Source: an uncultured Ilumatobacter sp. (GTDB lineage: Bacteria > Actinomycetota > Acidimicrobiia > Acidimicrobiales > Ilumatobacteraceae). From it: 64,000 bases of DNA. Positions 26,674 through 36,252 of this stretch are shown one piece after another; within the stretch, counting starts at the first letter, position 1; every line of letters starts with the position of its first letter. The DNA lies in assembly GCA_905480335.1 (NCBI GenBank), contig CAJQPY010000004.1:1-64000 (forward strand). The letters are read 5' to 3'. The notes beneath the pieces are model-generated. The model was not told where the DNA came from, did not search any database, and saw nothing but the letters and a program-made list of their open reading frames with translations. The position numbers were made by a program, and so were the translations under genes.

Positions 26674-26679
26674 TACGGT
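26674..26679 (+). promoter_or_regulatory. -10-like element TACGGT before deoC
   Basis: TACGGT, then 7 bases, then ATG 26687. It supports this start over the open frame beginning at 26594, and it sits just downstream of the operator. Confidence 0.5.
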
Positions 26680-26686
26680 GATCACG

Positions 26687-27475
26687 ATGACGAACAGCGC
26701 AGCCGACCGGGGATCGTCGCGTCGCCACGATGCGGTGCGGGTGATGTCACTGATAGATCTAACAGATCTCAATGATGCCCGCACTCCTGACGCGCTTGCT
26801 GATCTTGTAGATTGTGCGCTTAAGTCCGGGGTCCCGGCCGTGTGCGTGTGGCCGGAGTTCGTTGCCCGGGTGGCGAGCCTCCTCGACGCAGACGCCGATC
26901 GCGGAAGCTGTCTCATCGCTGCCGTGGTCAATTTTCCTGCAGGTGGCACTGACATCGAAGCTGTGACCGTCGAGACGTCGGACGCGCTCGCCGCCGGTGC
27001 CGATGAGATTGACCTTGTCCTGCCGTACCGCGCGTACTCGTCCGGTAATGTTGGCGTGGCCCGCTCGATGGTCGAGCGGATTGCTGACGTCGTTCACGAA
27101 TCGGTCGGCCGGAGCGGTCGCCCAGCCGAGCTCAAGGTCATTCTCGAGACCGGCGAGTTGACCGATGATGCTGCTGTGCGGGGAGCAGCGCGATTGGCGG
27201 TGGATGCCGGCGCTGACTTCATTAAGACATCGACTGGCAAGACGTCGGTGAGCGCCACGCTGCGTGCGGTCCGACTAATGGCTGACGTCGTAGCGGAAAC
27301 CGACCGCAATGTCGGCCTAAAACCCTCCGGTGGCATACGAACAGTCGACGATGCAATGCAGTACCTCGACGTTGTCGGCGATCGACTCGGAAGTGAGTGG
27401 GCAACCCCCGACACGTTCCGTTTCGGGGCGAGTTCGCTGCTCGATGACGCAGTCGTTGTCGCAGCGTATGGATGA
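26687..27475 (+). CDS. deoC: Deoxyribose-phosphate aldolase
   Basis: A 262-residue class I aldolase that splits 2-deoxyribose-5-phosphate into glyceraldehyde-3-phosphate and acetaldehyde. It closely follows the E. coli DeoC layout: LIDLTDLNDARTP at the N-terminus, KVILETGELTDD, the Schiff-base Lys in DFIKTSTGKTSVSA and the second Lys in GLKPSGGIRT. ATG 26687 is preferred; it follows a TANNNT element and an operator-like palindrome. The nucleoside hydrolase at 43.3 kb is another nucleoside-salvage gene in the window, but not adjacent. Confidence 0.93.
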   Translation: MTNSAADRGSSRRHDAVRVMSLIDLTDLNDARTPDALADLVDCALKSGVPAVCVWPEFVARVASLLDADADRGSCLIAAVVNFPAGGTDIEAVTVETSDALAAGADEIDLVLPYRAYSSGNVGVARSMVERIADVVHESVGRSGRPAELKVILETGELTDDAAVRGAARLAVDAGADFIKTSTGKTSVSATLRAVRLMADVVAETDRNVGLKPSGGIRTVDDAMQYLDVVGDRLGSEWATPDTFRFGASSLLDDAVVVAAYG

Positions 27476-27590
27476 CGCCTTCGACTAAACCGTTTGGTTG
27501 ACGGGTGACAAGCTTGCCCTCAGCTGCGGCTAGGTGTTGACCCGCTGCGCTCTCGGCGCACCGCGCCGATGGAAAATGACATCACAAGAG

Positions 27591-27663
27591 CGCCCTCGGC
27601 AGGATTCGAACCTGCGACACCTGGTTCCGGAAACCAGTGCTCTATCCCCTGAGCTACGAAGGC
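27591..27663 (-). tRNA. tRNA-Arg (anticodon CCG)
   Basis: The minus strand folds as a complete 73-base tRNA. The acceptor stem GCCTTCG pairs with CGAGGGC (one G-T pair), discriminator G. The D arm is GCTCAGGGGATAGAGC, the anticodon stem CTGGT/ACCAG with loop TTCCGGA (anticodon CCG, reading CGG), and the T arm GCAGG-TTCGAAT-CCTGC. CCA is not encoded. It is divergent from, and 63 bases upstream of, the arginyl-tRNA synthetase gene. Confidence 0.96.
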
Positions 27664-27726
27664 GAGACATCAGGCAATGTATCTGTCGGTGCGGCGTTCG
27701 ACGCGATCGGGCAGACTTGTCAATAC

Positions 27727-29472
27727 ATGTCTGATCCCATCGCAGCGCTCATCGACCTTTTGCAGCCGGTCTTCGACGAAATCGCCGGGCCGGACACGGT
27801 CAGCGAGAGCGGTCATCCCGATCCTACGGTGCGCCCTTCTGACCATGCTGACGCGCAGATTAACGGTGCGCTGTCGCTCGCCAAACTGCTGGGGGACAAC
27901 CCGCGGGCGCTCGCTCAGCGTGTGGTCGACTCCGGCGTGCTCGACAATGTTGCGTCGTCACACGTTGCCGGGCCGGGATTCATCAATGTCACTTTTTCGC
28001 CGCAGTTCCTCGCCGGCGAGTTGGCAGCGGTCGCCTCCGCCGACGGAGTCGGGCTGGTGCCGTCGGAGCAGCCGCTGCAGGTGGTGGTCGACTACTCGGC
28101 GCCGAACGTTGCGAAAGAGATGCATGTCGGCCACCTTCGATCGACGGCGATCGGCGACTCACTCGTACGAATGCTTGAGGCCTGCGGCCACTCGGTAAAG
28201 CGAGAAAACCACATCGGGGATTGGGGAACGCCGTTCGGCATGCTGATTGAGCACCTTCTCGACCTTGGTGAGGCCGATGCAGCCGAGGCACTGTCACTCG
28301 GCGACCTCAACGGGTTCTATAAAGAGGCAAGGGTCAAATTCGACGAATCCGACGAGTTTCAGGAGCGGTCCCGTCAGCGTGTGGTGCTGTTGCAGGGCGG
28401 CGATGGAGAGACGTTGCGACTATGGGAGATCCTCGTCGGCCTGTCGGCGGCGTACTTCAATACTGTGTACGAAACGTTGGGGGTACTGCTGACAGACGAC
28501 GACCTTGTCGGCGAGAGTCACTACCAGCCCCTGATGCCGGGCGTCGTCGATCGCCTCGCTACGGCCGGGTTACTCGAAGAATCCGACGGCGCCGACGTCG
28601 TCTTTCCGCCGGGGTTCGAGAACCGCGAAGGAGACCCGCTCCCGTTGATCATTCAGAAGGGCGCCGGCGGCTTCAACTATGCAACGAGCGACCTTGCCTG
28701 CGTGATCGATCGCACCGAGCGGATCGGCGCCGATTTGATCCTCTACGTCGTGGATGCGGGCCAGTCACAGCATTTTCAGATGGTGTTCGCCGTGGCCAGA
28801 ATGGCCGGCTGGCTCGATGACGAGATCGAGGCCGTGCACGTCCCATTTGGCATCGTGCTCGGAACCGACCGGAAGCGACTCAAGACCCGCTCGGGCGAGC
28901 CGGTGCGCCTGGTAGCGCTGCTCAACGAAGCAGTCTCGCGAGCTGATGCAGCGATCGCCGACAAGAACCCGGATCTCGACGAGGACACTCGTCATGACGT
29001 AGCAAGATCGATCGGGATCGGTGCGGTGAAATACGCCGACCTGTCGACTGACCGTGTCAAGGACTACGTCTTCGATTTCGACCGGATGCTCGCGTTTGAA
29101 GGAAATACCGGGCCCTATCTTCAGTACGCCCACGCCCGCATCTGCTCGATCTTCCGTCGTGAAGAGGTTGAGCGCGCCCCGATGCGGACGGCCCCGATCG
29201 AGCTCGCCGAGCCGCAAGAGCTTGCCCTCGCACAACAGATCCTAGGATTCCCATCGGCGGTCGACGCCGCGCTCGAGTCGTACAGCCCCCACAAGCTGTG
29301 CACGTACGTGTATGACTTGGCGACCACTTTCAGTGCCTTCTACGAACATTGCCGGATCAAGGGCTCGCCTGAGCCGACTTATTCAAGCCGCCTTGCGCTC
29401 GCCGACCTCACAGCTCGTGTGCTGGAACGAGCGCTCGGATTGCTTGGCATCGACGCGCCGGAGCAGATGTGA
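27727..29472 (+). CDS. argS: Arginyl-tRNA synthetase
   Basis: A 581-residue class I synthetase that charges tRNA-Arg. It has the N-terminal Add-1-like domain, the HIGH-type motif APNVAKEMHVGHLRST near residue 127, DYSAPN just before, the GDWGTPFG motif, and a KMSKS-region equivalent, KRLKTRSGE, near residue 380. The C-terminal DALR anticodon-binding domain ends ERALGLLGIDAPEQM. The frame opens at 27637 inside the tRNA gene, so ATG 27727 is used. The final ATGTGA overlaps the GTG start of lysA. Confidence 0.95.
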   Translation: MSDPIAALIDLLQPVFDEIAGPDTVSESGHPDPTVRPSDHADAQINGALSLAKLLGDNPRALAQRVVDSGVLDNVASSHVAGPGFINVTFSPQFLAGELAAVASADGVGLVPSEQPLQVVVDYSAPNVAKEMHVGHLRSTAIGDSLVRMLEACGHSVKRENHIGDWGTPFGMLIEHLLDLGEADAAEALSLGDLNGFYKEARVKFDESDEFQERSRQRVVLLQGGDGETLRLWEILVGLSAAYFNTVYETLGVLLTDDDLVGESHYQPLMPGVVDRLATAGLLEESDGADVVFPPGFENREGDPLPLIIQKGAGGFNYATSDLACVIDRTERIGADLILYVVDAGQSQHFQMVFAVARMAGWLDDEIEAVHVPFGIVLGTDRKRLKTRSGEPVRLVALLNEAVSRADAAIADKNPDLDEDTRHDVARSIGIGAVKYADLSTDRVKDYVFDFDRMLAFEGNTGPYLQYAHARICSIFRREEVERAPMRTAPIELAEPQELALAQQILGFPSAVDAALESYSPHKLCTYVYDLATTFSAFYEHCRIKGSPEPTYSSRLALADLTARVLERALGLLGIDAPEQM

Positions 29473-30746
29473 CACGTCTCGATCGGCGGCTGCTGTCGGA
29501 TAGCACCGAAGTCGGTCCCGATGGGATGCTGCGCGTAGGAGGCTGCTCGGTGGCTGATGTCGCTGAGGAGTACGGCACGCCGGTTTTCGTCTACGACGAA
29601 CTGCACCTGCGTCGCCGGTGCCGCGAGGCGGTCGCGGCGTTTGGCCGGGACCGGGTGATCTATGCCACCAAGGCGTTCCTGTGCCGGGCGATGGCGAAGC
29701 TCGCATACGACGAGGGGATGCTCCTCGACGTGGCTTCGGGTGGTGAACTCCACGTCGCGATGTCCGCTGGGGTACCGGCATCGGCCTGCACCATGCATGG
29801 CAACAACAAGTCGTCCGCCGAACTACGCCAAGCGATCGAGGCAGGCGTGCGGTACGTGACCGTCGACTCGTTCGACGAATTCGATCGGATCGACGCCTTG
29901 ATCGCTTCCGGTGTGGGTACCGGCCTTGACGTGGTGCTGCGGATCACGCCCGGCGTGAGCGCCCACACGCACGAGTTCATCTCGACTGGACAGAATGACT
30001 CAAAGTTCGGCTTCAACCTTGCGAACGGTGACGCGCATCGCGCCGTCAACCGCGCTCGCCGCTCCCCGTCAGTCAACCTTGTCGGCGTCCACTGCCACAT
30101 CGGCTCGAACGTGTTCGAGGCATCATCGTTTGCGCGAGCCGCTGAGGTGATGGCCGACTTTGCCGTTCCGCTCGATCTGCCCGAACTCGTGCTCGGGGGT
30201 GGGCTCGGTGTCGCCTATGTGGAAGGCGAGGAGGCGCCCTCCATCACACAATGGGGCAACGCTCTGCTCAATGCATGCCAGGCGCTTGGCGTGAAGTCCC
30301 GCGTCAGCGTCGAGCCTGGCCGCTCAATCGTGGCCGCTGCCGCTATGACTCTGTACACGGTCGGCACGATCAAACACATACCCAACGTTCGGACCTACGT
30401 CTCGGTCGACGGCGGCATGAGCGACAACCCGCGCCCGGTGCTCTACGGATCCGGGTACGAATCGTTCCTCGCTCGTGCCGTTGACGACTCACGCGACCTC
30501 ACCGCCAGGCTTGTCGGCAAGCACTGCGAGTCGGGTGACGTGCTGTCGTTCGACGCACGATTGCCGGTCGACATCAGAGTCGGCGACCTCCTCGCGATGC
30601 CGGTGACCGGCGCGTACGGCCACTCAATGGGCTCAAACTACAACAAGATCACGCGGCCGCCGGTCGTGTTCTGCTCTGACGGAGACGCCCGCCTCGTGGT
30701 TCGCCGCGAGACGTTCAGCGATCTCCTCGCGACCGACGTCTTCTAA
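29469..30746 (+). CDS. lysA: Diaminopimelate decarboxylase
   Basis: A 425-residue PLP enzyme of the fold-III decarboxylases, last step of lysine synthesis. The PLP Lys is in YATKAFLCRAM; HGNNKSSAEL, VGVHCHIGSN, GGGLGVAY and VEPGRSIVA form the barrel and phosphate sites. KHCESGDVL carries the inter-subunit active-site Cys, and GAYGHSMGSNYN closes the site. The GTG start overlaps the argS stop, so translation is coupled; argS-lysA-hom-thrC is a common actinobacterial order. Confidence 0.96.
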   Translation: MTRLDRRLLSDSTEVGPDGMLRVGGCSVADVAEEYGTPVFVYDELHLRRRCREAVAAFGRDRVIYATKAFLCRAMAKLAYDEGMLLDVASGGELHVAMSAGVPASACTMHGNNKSSAELRQAIEAGVRYVTVDSFDEFDRIDALIASGVGTGLDVVLRITPGVSAHTHEFISTGQNDSKFGFNLANGDAHRAVNRARRSPSVNLVGVHCHIGSNVFEASSFARAAEVMADFAVPLDLPELVLGGGLGVAYVEGEEAPSITQWGNALLNACQALGVKSRVSVEPGRSIVAAAAMTLYTVGTIKHIPNVRTYVSVDGGMSDNPRPVLYGSGYESFLARAVDDSRDLTARLVGKHCESGDVLSFDARLPVDIRVGDLLAMPVTGAYGHSMGSNYNKITRPPVVFCSDGDARLVVRRETFSDLLATDVF

Positions 30747-31149
30747 CATGAGTTTCTCCGTGTTCATGCCGAAGTCGATCAGCGTGCGGCCGGACTTAAT
30801 CAAGCGCGTTACGGTCGGGCGGGAAGAGCGCGATCGGTCCGCCGGCAAGATGACTCGTGGCTCCGGGCCTCCGTCGCGTAGCGCCGACCAGGGCGTCACT
30901 GTTGAGAACTCGCCCGACATGGACAGCGATGCGGACCCGGACGAAGCCGTCTGGGTCTGGGTGCTGTTCAAAGAGGTGACTCGCTCGATCGCGATCTGCA
31001 ATGACTTCCCGGATCGAACCATGCGGTCCGCGCCGATGTCGCTGCGGGCACACGGCGTACCGTCGTGGGGGGGGGTGACGAACTAGTGGCGTGCCGCAAC
31101 CGGACCCGAGTCGTTGTCCATGACGCGCAGTGACGTGCGGGCCGTCCCG
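30747..31149. other. Intergenic region between lysA and hom with no supported gene
   Basis: About 400 bases. Open frames exist on both strands (for example 30748-31086 on plus), but none resembles a known family and their composition is shadow-like. A G8 run is at about 31070-31077. The hom promoter lies at its end. Confidence 0.5.
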
Positions 31150-31155
31150 TAGCCT
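31150..31155 (+). promoter_or_regulatory. -10-like element TAGCCT before hom
   Basis: TAGCCT, 7 bases, then GTG 31163. It supports a leaderless hom message and this start codon. Confidence 0.5.
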
Positions 31156-31162
31156 CAGAACC

Positions 31163-32479
31163 GTGAATGACTCGAACGGTTCTCCAACAGTGCGCATCGG
31201 CGTGCTCGGTTGCGGCAATGTGGGCGCTGCGCTGATCAACATCGTGCGAACCCGCTCCGACGCAGTCGCGCAGCGGACCGGAATCCGCCTCGAGATCGCA
31301 CGGGTGGCGGTCCGCAACATCTCGGCGCCTCGAGACGTCGAGGTGAGTGATGAGATCCTGACACGCGACGCAATGGACCTCGTGACCGACCCTGACATCG
31401 ACCTCGTCGTCGAGTCGATCGGAGGAATCGAGCCGGCACGTGAACTGATCCTCGCAGCGCTGGCGCACGGGAAGCCCGTTGTGACTGCCAACAAAGAACT
31501 TCTAGCCAACGTGGGAGCGGAGCTTTACAAGGCTGCCGATGATGCAGGGCGTGACCTGCTGTTCGAGGCGGCCGTTGCCGCTGGGATCCCGTTCATCCGA
31601 GTGCTGCGTGAGAGTCTTTACGGCGAACCGATCACCCGCATCCTCGGCATCATCAACGGCACAACGAACTACATTTTGACGAAGATGACCGATTCGGTCG
31701 ACTCTGGTGGCGACGCAGATTACGGGGCGGCGCTGAAGGACGCACAAAGCCTTGGCTATGCCGAACGCGACCCCACGGCTGACGTGGAGGGCTATGACGC
31801 TGGCGCCAAGGCAGCAATCATCGCCACCGTGGCATTCGGCAAGAAGGTCGTCGCTGGCGATGTATATCACCAGGGCATCAGTGAGATCACCGCATCGGAG
31901 ATCGCAATCGCCCGTCGTCTCGGCTACGTCGTCAAGTTGCTCGGCATTGTCGAGCGTGACCCCGACACCGACGACGTCAGTGTCCGCGTGCACCCGACGA
32001 TGGTTCCCGACCATCATCCCCTTGCGACGGTGCGGGACAGCTTCAACGCGGTGTTCGTTGAAGGTGACTACGTCGATTCGGCATTGTTCTATGGGCGTGG
32101 CGCCGGCGGCGCTCCGACGGCCAGCGCCGTCTTCGGCGACGTGATCGACGCGGCGATGAATCTTCGCGCCGGAACTCATGGCTCAGTCGGTGCGCTCGGC
32201 AAGGCCACGATCAAGCCGATCGACGAGACGTCAGCCGAATACCTGCTTGGGCTCGACGTTGCCGACCAGTCGGGTGTGTTGCATGCAGTCACCGGGGTGT
32301 TCGCCGAGCATGGGGTCAGCATCCGCGTGGCCGAGCAGGAGGGCAATGGCCCAGATGCCCGCCTCGTGTTCATCACGCACGAGGCTCGCGAAAAGGATGT
32401 TCAGGCGACCGTCCGTGAACTCAACGGCCTCGACGTCGTCCTGAAAGTCGGCGGACTGATCCGAGTCATTGGCAGCTGA
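31163..32479 (+). CDS. hom: Homoserine dehydrogenase with ACT domain
   Basis: A 438-residue enzyme that reduces aspartate semialdehyde to homoserine. The NAD(P)-binding motif GVLGCGNVGAAL is at the N-terminus. VTANKELLA, INGTTNYILTKM and DPTADVEGYDAGAKAAI form the catalytic domain. A C-terminal ACT domain (about 355-438, DQSGVLHAVTGVFAEHGVSI) implies feedback control by threonine or a related amino acid. thrC follows after 12 bases, so the two are an operon. Confidence 0.96.
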   Translation: MNDSNGSPTVRIGVLGCGNVGAALINIVRTRSDAVAQRTGIRLEIARVAVRNISAPRDVEVSDEILTRDAMDLVTDPDIDLVVESIGGIEPARELILAALAHGKPVVTANKELLANVGAELYKAADDAGRDLLFEAAVAAGIPFIRVLRESLYGEPITRILGIINGTTNYILTKMTDSVDSGGDADYGAALKDAQSLGYAERDPTADVEGYDAGAKAAIIATVAFGKKVVAGDVYHQGISEITASEIAIARRLGYVVKLLGIVERDPDTDDVSVRVHPTMVPDHHPLATVRDSFNAVFVEGDYVDSALFYGRGAGGAPTASAVFGDVIDAAMNLRAGTHGSVGALGKATIKPIDETSAEYLLGLDVADQSGVLHAVTGVFAEHGVSIRVAEQEGNGPDARLVFITHEAREKDVQATVRELNGLDVVLKVGGLIRVIGS

Positions 32480-32491
32480 GGGCGAGCGCTC

Positions 32492-33874
32492 ATGAAATAC
32501 GTTTCCACCCGCGGCCGCGCCCCCGAACTGGGATTCGCGGACGTGCTCCTCGCCGGCCTCGCAAACGACGGCGGGCTATACGTGCCCGCAACCTGGCCGA
32601 AGCTGACGAACCGCGGCAGGCGTCGCCACGACTACGTCGATCGGGCCGTCGAAGTGATGCTTCCGTTCGTCACGCCTGACATCGATGAAGTGACCCTCAC
32701 CCACCTTTGCACCGAGGCATACTCGACATTCCGTCACCCCGCAGTGGTCCCGTTGGTGCAGATCGGTGCGAACCAATGGGTGCAGGAGCTTTTCCACGGA
32801 CCGACGCTGGCGTTCAAAGACGTTGCGCTCCAACTCGTTGGCAGAATGTTCGATCATGTGCTCGCACGACGTGGCGAGCGAGTCACGATCGTAGGCGCAA
32901 CGAGTGGCGACACTGGGTCGGCGGCGATTGACGGCGTGTCCGGCTGCGACAACGTCGACATCGTGATTCTGTATCCACTCGGTCGAACCAGCGAGGTCCA
33001 GCGCCGGCAGATGACTACAGTCGAATCATCGAACGCACATGCCGTCGCCGTCGACGGAACATTCGACGATTGTCAGGACCTCGTAAAAGCGATGTTCAAC
33101 GACGCCCCATTCCGCAAGCGCAATAATCTGTCGGCGGTCAATTCGATTAATTGGGCGAGGGTGATGGCGCAGACCGTCTACTACGTCGTCGCCTCCGAAA
33201 CGTTTGTCGAGCCATCGACGTTCGTTGTGCCGACCGGCAACTTCGGTAACGTGCTTGCGGGGTGGATTGCGCGAAAGATGGGCGCGCCCATCAGTGACTT
33301 CGTTCTCGCGTCGAACACCAACGACATACTTACCCGTTTCGTCAACGACGGCGATATGACGGCGCGCAGTGTCGTTCCGACATTGAGCCCGTCGATGGAC
33401 ATCCAGGTGTCGTCGAACTTCGAGCGACTGCTATTCGAGATGAACGGGCGCGACGGGGGCCTCACTTCCGAACAACTCGACCGGTTCCGCCAGATCGGGA
33501 GCCTCGACGTTGAGCCGGATCAGCGAGCAGCATTCATCGATGGCACGTTTCGCGCTGCTGCGTTCGATGACGATGCAACGCTGCAGGAGATTTCACGCAT
33601 GCATGACGAGATCGGCATGCTCGTCGATCCGCACACGGCAACGGGTACCGCTGCCGCACGACTTTTCGGGGGACCGAATGGACCGGTGGGGCCGATGGTC
33701 ACGCTTGCAACGGCACACCCGGCAAAGTTCCCCGATGCAGTCGAGCAGGCTACGCAAACGCGCCCGACGCTCCCTGAGCATCTTGTCGACCTGTCCGACC
33801 GCAAGGAGCGTACGCAGACGGTTGCGAACGACCTCGCAGCGGTGCAGGCGCTCGTTGAATCGCTGACTCGCTGA
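32492..33874 (+). CDS. thrC: Threonine synthase
   Basis: A 460-residue PLP-dependent fold-II enzyme that converts O-phosphohomoserine to threonine. It belongs to the longer E. coli/yeast-type class: N-terminal YVSTRGRAPELGF, PLP Lys in GPTLAFKDVALQ, GATSGDTGSAAI, SINWARVMAQTVYY and PTGNFGNVLAG. The operon with hom is typical. Another homoserine pathway gene, homoserine kinase (thrB), is not in the window. Confidence 0.95.
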   Translation: MKYVSTRGRAPELGFADVLLAGLANDGGLYVPATWPKLTNRGRRRHDYVDRAVEVMLPFVTPDIDEVTLTHLCTEAYSTFRHPAVVPLVQIGANQWVQELFHGPTLAFKDVALQLVGRMFDHVLARRGERVTIVGATSGDTGSAAIDGVSGCDNVDIVILYPLGRTSEVQRRQMTTVESSNAHAVAVDGTFDDCQDLVKAMFNDAPFRKRNNLSAVNSINWARVMAQTVYYVVASETFVEPSTFVVPTGNFGNVLAGWIARKMGAPISDFVLASNTNDILTRFVNDGDMTARSVVPTLSPSMDIQVSSNFERLLFEMNGRDGGLTSEQLDRFRQIGSLDVEPDQRAAFIDGTFRAAAFDDDATLQEISRMHDEIGMLVDPHTATGTAAARLFGGPNGPVGPMVTLATAHPAKFPDAVEQATQTRPTLPEHLVDLSDRKERTQTVANDLAAVQALVESLTR

Positions 33875-33935
33875 GTGGTCGACCACGACTGTGGCAGGCG
33901 ATTTGGTGTACAGGACGATATATAGGGCCTTGACG

Positions 33936-33965
33936 TTGCAATCGACTGCCACGACCAACTAGCAT
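33936..33965 (+). promoter_or_regulatory. Candidate rho promoter
   Basis: -35-like TTGCAA (33936-33941) and -10-like TAGCAT (33960-33965) with an 18-base spacer. Transcription would start near 33972, leaving a leader of about 160 bases before rho, as expected for a gene with leader autoregulation. Confidence 0.45.
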
Positions 33966-34131
33966 TTCCATTGTTCGGTTCCCACCGGACCGCACCTCGT
34001 TCTCTCGAAGCGTGCGAATCTCCCAGGAGTCACTGCGCTCGCTCGTGGCATTGATCTCGACGTGTTGCGACCTCATCTCCTGAATCTGACCTCGCCGTCG
34101 CTCTCCACCGCCGGCGAAAGAGAGGCATCCG

Positions 34132-36090
34132 ATGGCCGCACAGGCACTCGAACAGTCCGCGCTGGAAGGCAAGGACAAGGATCAACTCCTTCAGATCGCC
34201 AAGGCGCTCGGCGTCAAGGGGATCTCGAAACTCAAGAAGGCCGACCTTGTCGGCGCGATCATCAATGCGACGGGCGGTGACTCGGCATTAGAGCCCGCCT
34301 CGCCAGAATCTTCCAGCCGCGCTCGCGAAACCGATGCTGCGTCGATCTCCGAGGCCGCCGATCACGTTGACGCCTCGTCGTCGGGTGATGACGGCGGACC
34401 CGCCAACAAGGCAGGTCACGACGACACGCCGAGAGGCAACTCCGTCGATGCGGGTGGCGATGCCGAGTCTGTCCTGGGCCCTGACGGTGAGCCACTTGCT
34501 GATTGGGAATTGGAACTCGCCGAGCAGGGCATTTCTACCGACACGTCGGATGCGTCTAAGGCCCCGAACGAACCCAAGCATGACGAGGGCGAACGGTCCC
34601 GGGCAGAACGTGACGAGAATGGTCGACGGAACAACCGAGACGGTCAGCGCAGCAATGATCGGCAGCGCGACGGACAAGGCGGCGAGGGCTCGAAGGGCGA
34701 CGGCTCCCGCAACGAAGGGGATGGACGTGGTCGCAACCGCAACGACGGCCAGAGTCGTTCTCAGGGTGGCAACCAGGGCGGCGGCAACCGCAACGACGGG
34801 GGAGGGCGTAACCAGGGCGGCGGCAACACCGACCAGGACGGCGGTGGGAACAACAAGCGCCGCCGCCGTCGGCGTAAGGGTGGCGCTCGTGGTCAGGAAG
34901 GCCCACAGGGCGAGGACATCGAGATGCTCGAGGGCGATGGCCAGCCTCAGTCGACCGAGCCGGTAGAAGTGTCGGGCTACCTCGACATCCGTGACGAGGG
35001 CTACGGCTTCCTCAGGGTCAAGGGCTACCTCCCGAGCAAGGATGATGCCTACATCGGTGTGAGGCTTACTCGCCAGTACGGGTTGCGCAAGGGCGACGAA
35101 ATCACGGCAAAGATGCGCCCCGCTCAACGCAACGAGAAAAACCCGGCGGTACTCGAGGTTCACACGGTCAACGGCGGTGATCCGGAAGCCGCCAAGAAGC
35201 GCCCGCGCTTCGAGGACCTGACGGCGCTGTTCCCCGACGAGAAGCTCAAGCTCGAGGATTCATCCGATCCTGCGAACATGACGGCACGCATAATCGACCT
35301 GATCTCGCCGATCGGCAAGGGCCAGCGCGGCATCCTCGTCTCGCCTCCCAAGGCCGGCAAGACGACGATAATGAAGACCATTGCCAAGATGATCGAGAAG
35401 AACAATCCGGAAGTCGAGCTGATCGTGCTGCTCATCGACGAGCGGCCCGAAGAGGTCACCGACATTAGGCGCTCCGTCAGGGGTGAGGTCATCTCGTCGA
35501 CCTTCGATCGTCCCAGCGACGAGCACACTGCCATTGCCGAGATGACGATCGCCAAGGCGCGGCGCATGGTTGAGGGCGGCAAGGACGTAGTCATTATGCT
35601 CGACGGCATCACCCGTCTCAGCCGGGCATATAACCTCGCGGCGCCGTCGAGCGGCAAGATTCTTTCCGGCGGTATCGACGCCGGTGCGCTTTACCCGCCG
35701 AAGAAGTTTTTCGGGTCGGCTCGCAATGTGGAAGAGGGCGGTTCGCTCACGATCCTCGCTACCGCACTTGTCGACACGAACAGTCGCATGGATGAAGCGA
35801 TCTTTGAGGAGTTCAAGGGCACAGGCAACATGGAGTTGCGCCTCGACCGAAAGGTTGCCGAGCGCCGGATCTACCCGGCGATCGATGTAGATGCATCGTC
35901 GACACGCCACGAAGAGTTGCTGTTCGACCGCAAGGAACTTCAGATGGTCTGGAAGCTGCGTCGCGTACTGAGCGGTCTCGCCGCCGACGGCAACGCTGCG
36001 CCTGGTCTCGAGTTGCTGATGGACCGCCTGAAGACGTTCAAGTCGAATAGTGAGTTCCTTAGCGAGATCGCCAAACAACCTGGCATGTGA
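34132..36090 (+). CDS. rho: Transcription termination factor Rho with long disordered insertion
   Basis: A 652-residue Rho (E. coli Rho is 419). Order: Rho_N helix-extended-helix (about 1-45, [19 protein letters not shown]); a roughly 220-residue low-complexity insertion, first acidic, then rich in Arg, Asn, Gly and Asp and ending in the basic RRRRRRKGG; the cold-shock RNA-binding domain ([20 protein letters not shown]); and the RecA-type ATPase with SPPKAGKTT (about 403-411), DERPEEVTD and [10 protein letters not shown]. It forms a hexameric helicase that ends untranslated transcripts. Insertions of this kind are known in high-GC actinobacterial Rho. Good ribosome site (AGAGAGG) before the ATG. 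Confidence 0.96.
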   Translation: MAAQALEQSALEGKDKDQLLQIAKALGVKGISKLKKADLVGAIINATGGDSALEPASPESSSRARETDAASISEAADHVDASSSGDDGGPANKAGHDDTPRGNSVDAGGDAESVLGPDGEPLADWELELAEQGISTDTSDASKAPNEPKHDEGERSRAERDENGRRNNRDGQRSNDRQRDGQGGEGSKGDGSRNEGDGRGRNRNDGQSRSQGGNQGGGNRNDGGGRNQGGGNTDQDGGGNNKRRRRRRKGGARGQEGPQGEDIEMLEGDGQPQSTEPVEVSGYLDIRDEGYGFLRVKGYLPSKDDAYIGVRLTRQYGLRKGDEITAKMRPAQRNEKNPAVLEVHTVNGGDPEAAKKRPRFEDLTALFPDEKLKLEDSSDPANMTARIIDLISPIGKGQRGILVSPPKAGKTTIMKTIAKMIEKNNPEVELIVLLIDERPEEVTDIRRSVRGEVISSTFDRPSDEHTAIAEMTIAKARRMVEGGKDVVIMLDGITRLSRAYNLAAPSSGKILSGGIDAGALYPPKKFFGSARNVEEGGSLTILATALVDTNSRMDEAIFEEFKGTGNMELRLDRKVAERRIYPAIDVDASSTRHEELLFDRKELQMVWKLRRVLSGLAADGNAAPGLELLMDRLKTFKSNSEFLSEIAKQPGM

Positions 36091-36121
36091 CGTTGGACGG
36101 TGCTCGACACCAACCAACGTC
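36089..36121 (+). terminator. Hairpin immediately after the rho stop
   Basis: GACGTTGG (36089-36096) pairs with CCAACGTC (36114-36121), with an inner GGTG/CACC stem and a 5-base loop. No T tract follows, so it may be a Rho-independent-like hairpin without tail, or an mRNA 3'-end stabiliser. Confidence 0.45.
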
Positions 36122-36252
36122 GGGAACGTCGGCCGTGTTCGGCTGTAAGCAGGTAGCGTCCCACGGTGCTGATCTAGACGACGATCGACGGCACCACAAT
36201 CCGGTGGGGTCGAGCGTTCAGCCGTCACAACAGGATCGAAAGAGGAACCACG

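Noticed and set aside
30748-31086. 112-codon frame just after lysA
   Set aside because: It starts right after the lysA stop but has no ribosome site, no family similarity, and covers a G8 run; not strong enough for a gene.
34700-34900. Repetitive GGC/AAC/CGC-rich stretch resembling a tandem repeat array
   Set aside because: It is in frame within rho and codes for the low-complexity insertion; there are no regular spacers as in CRISPR.
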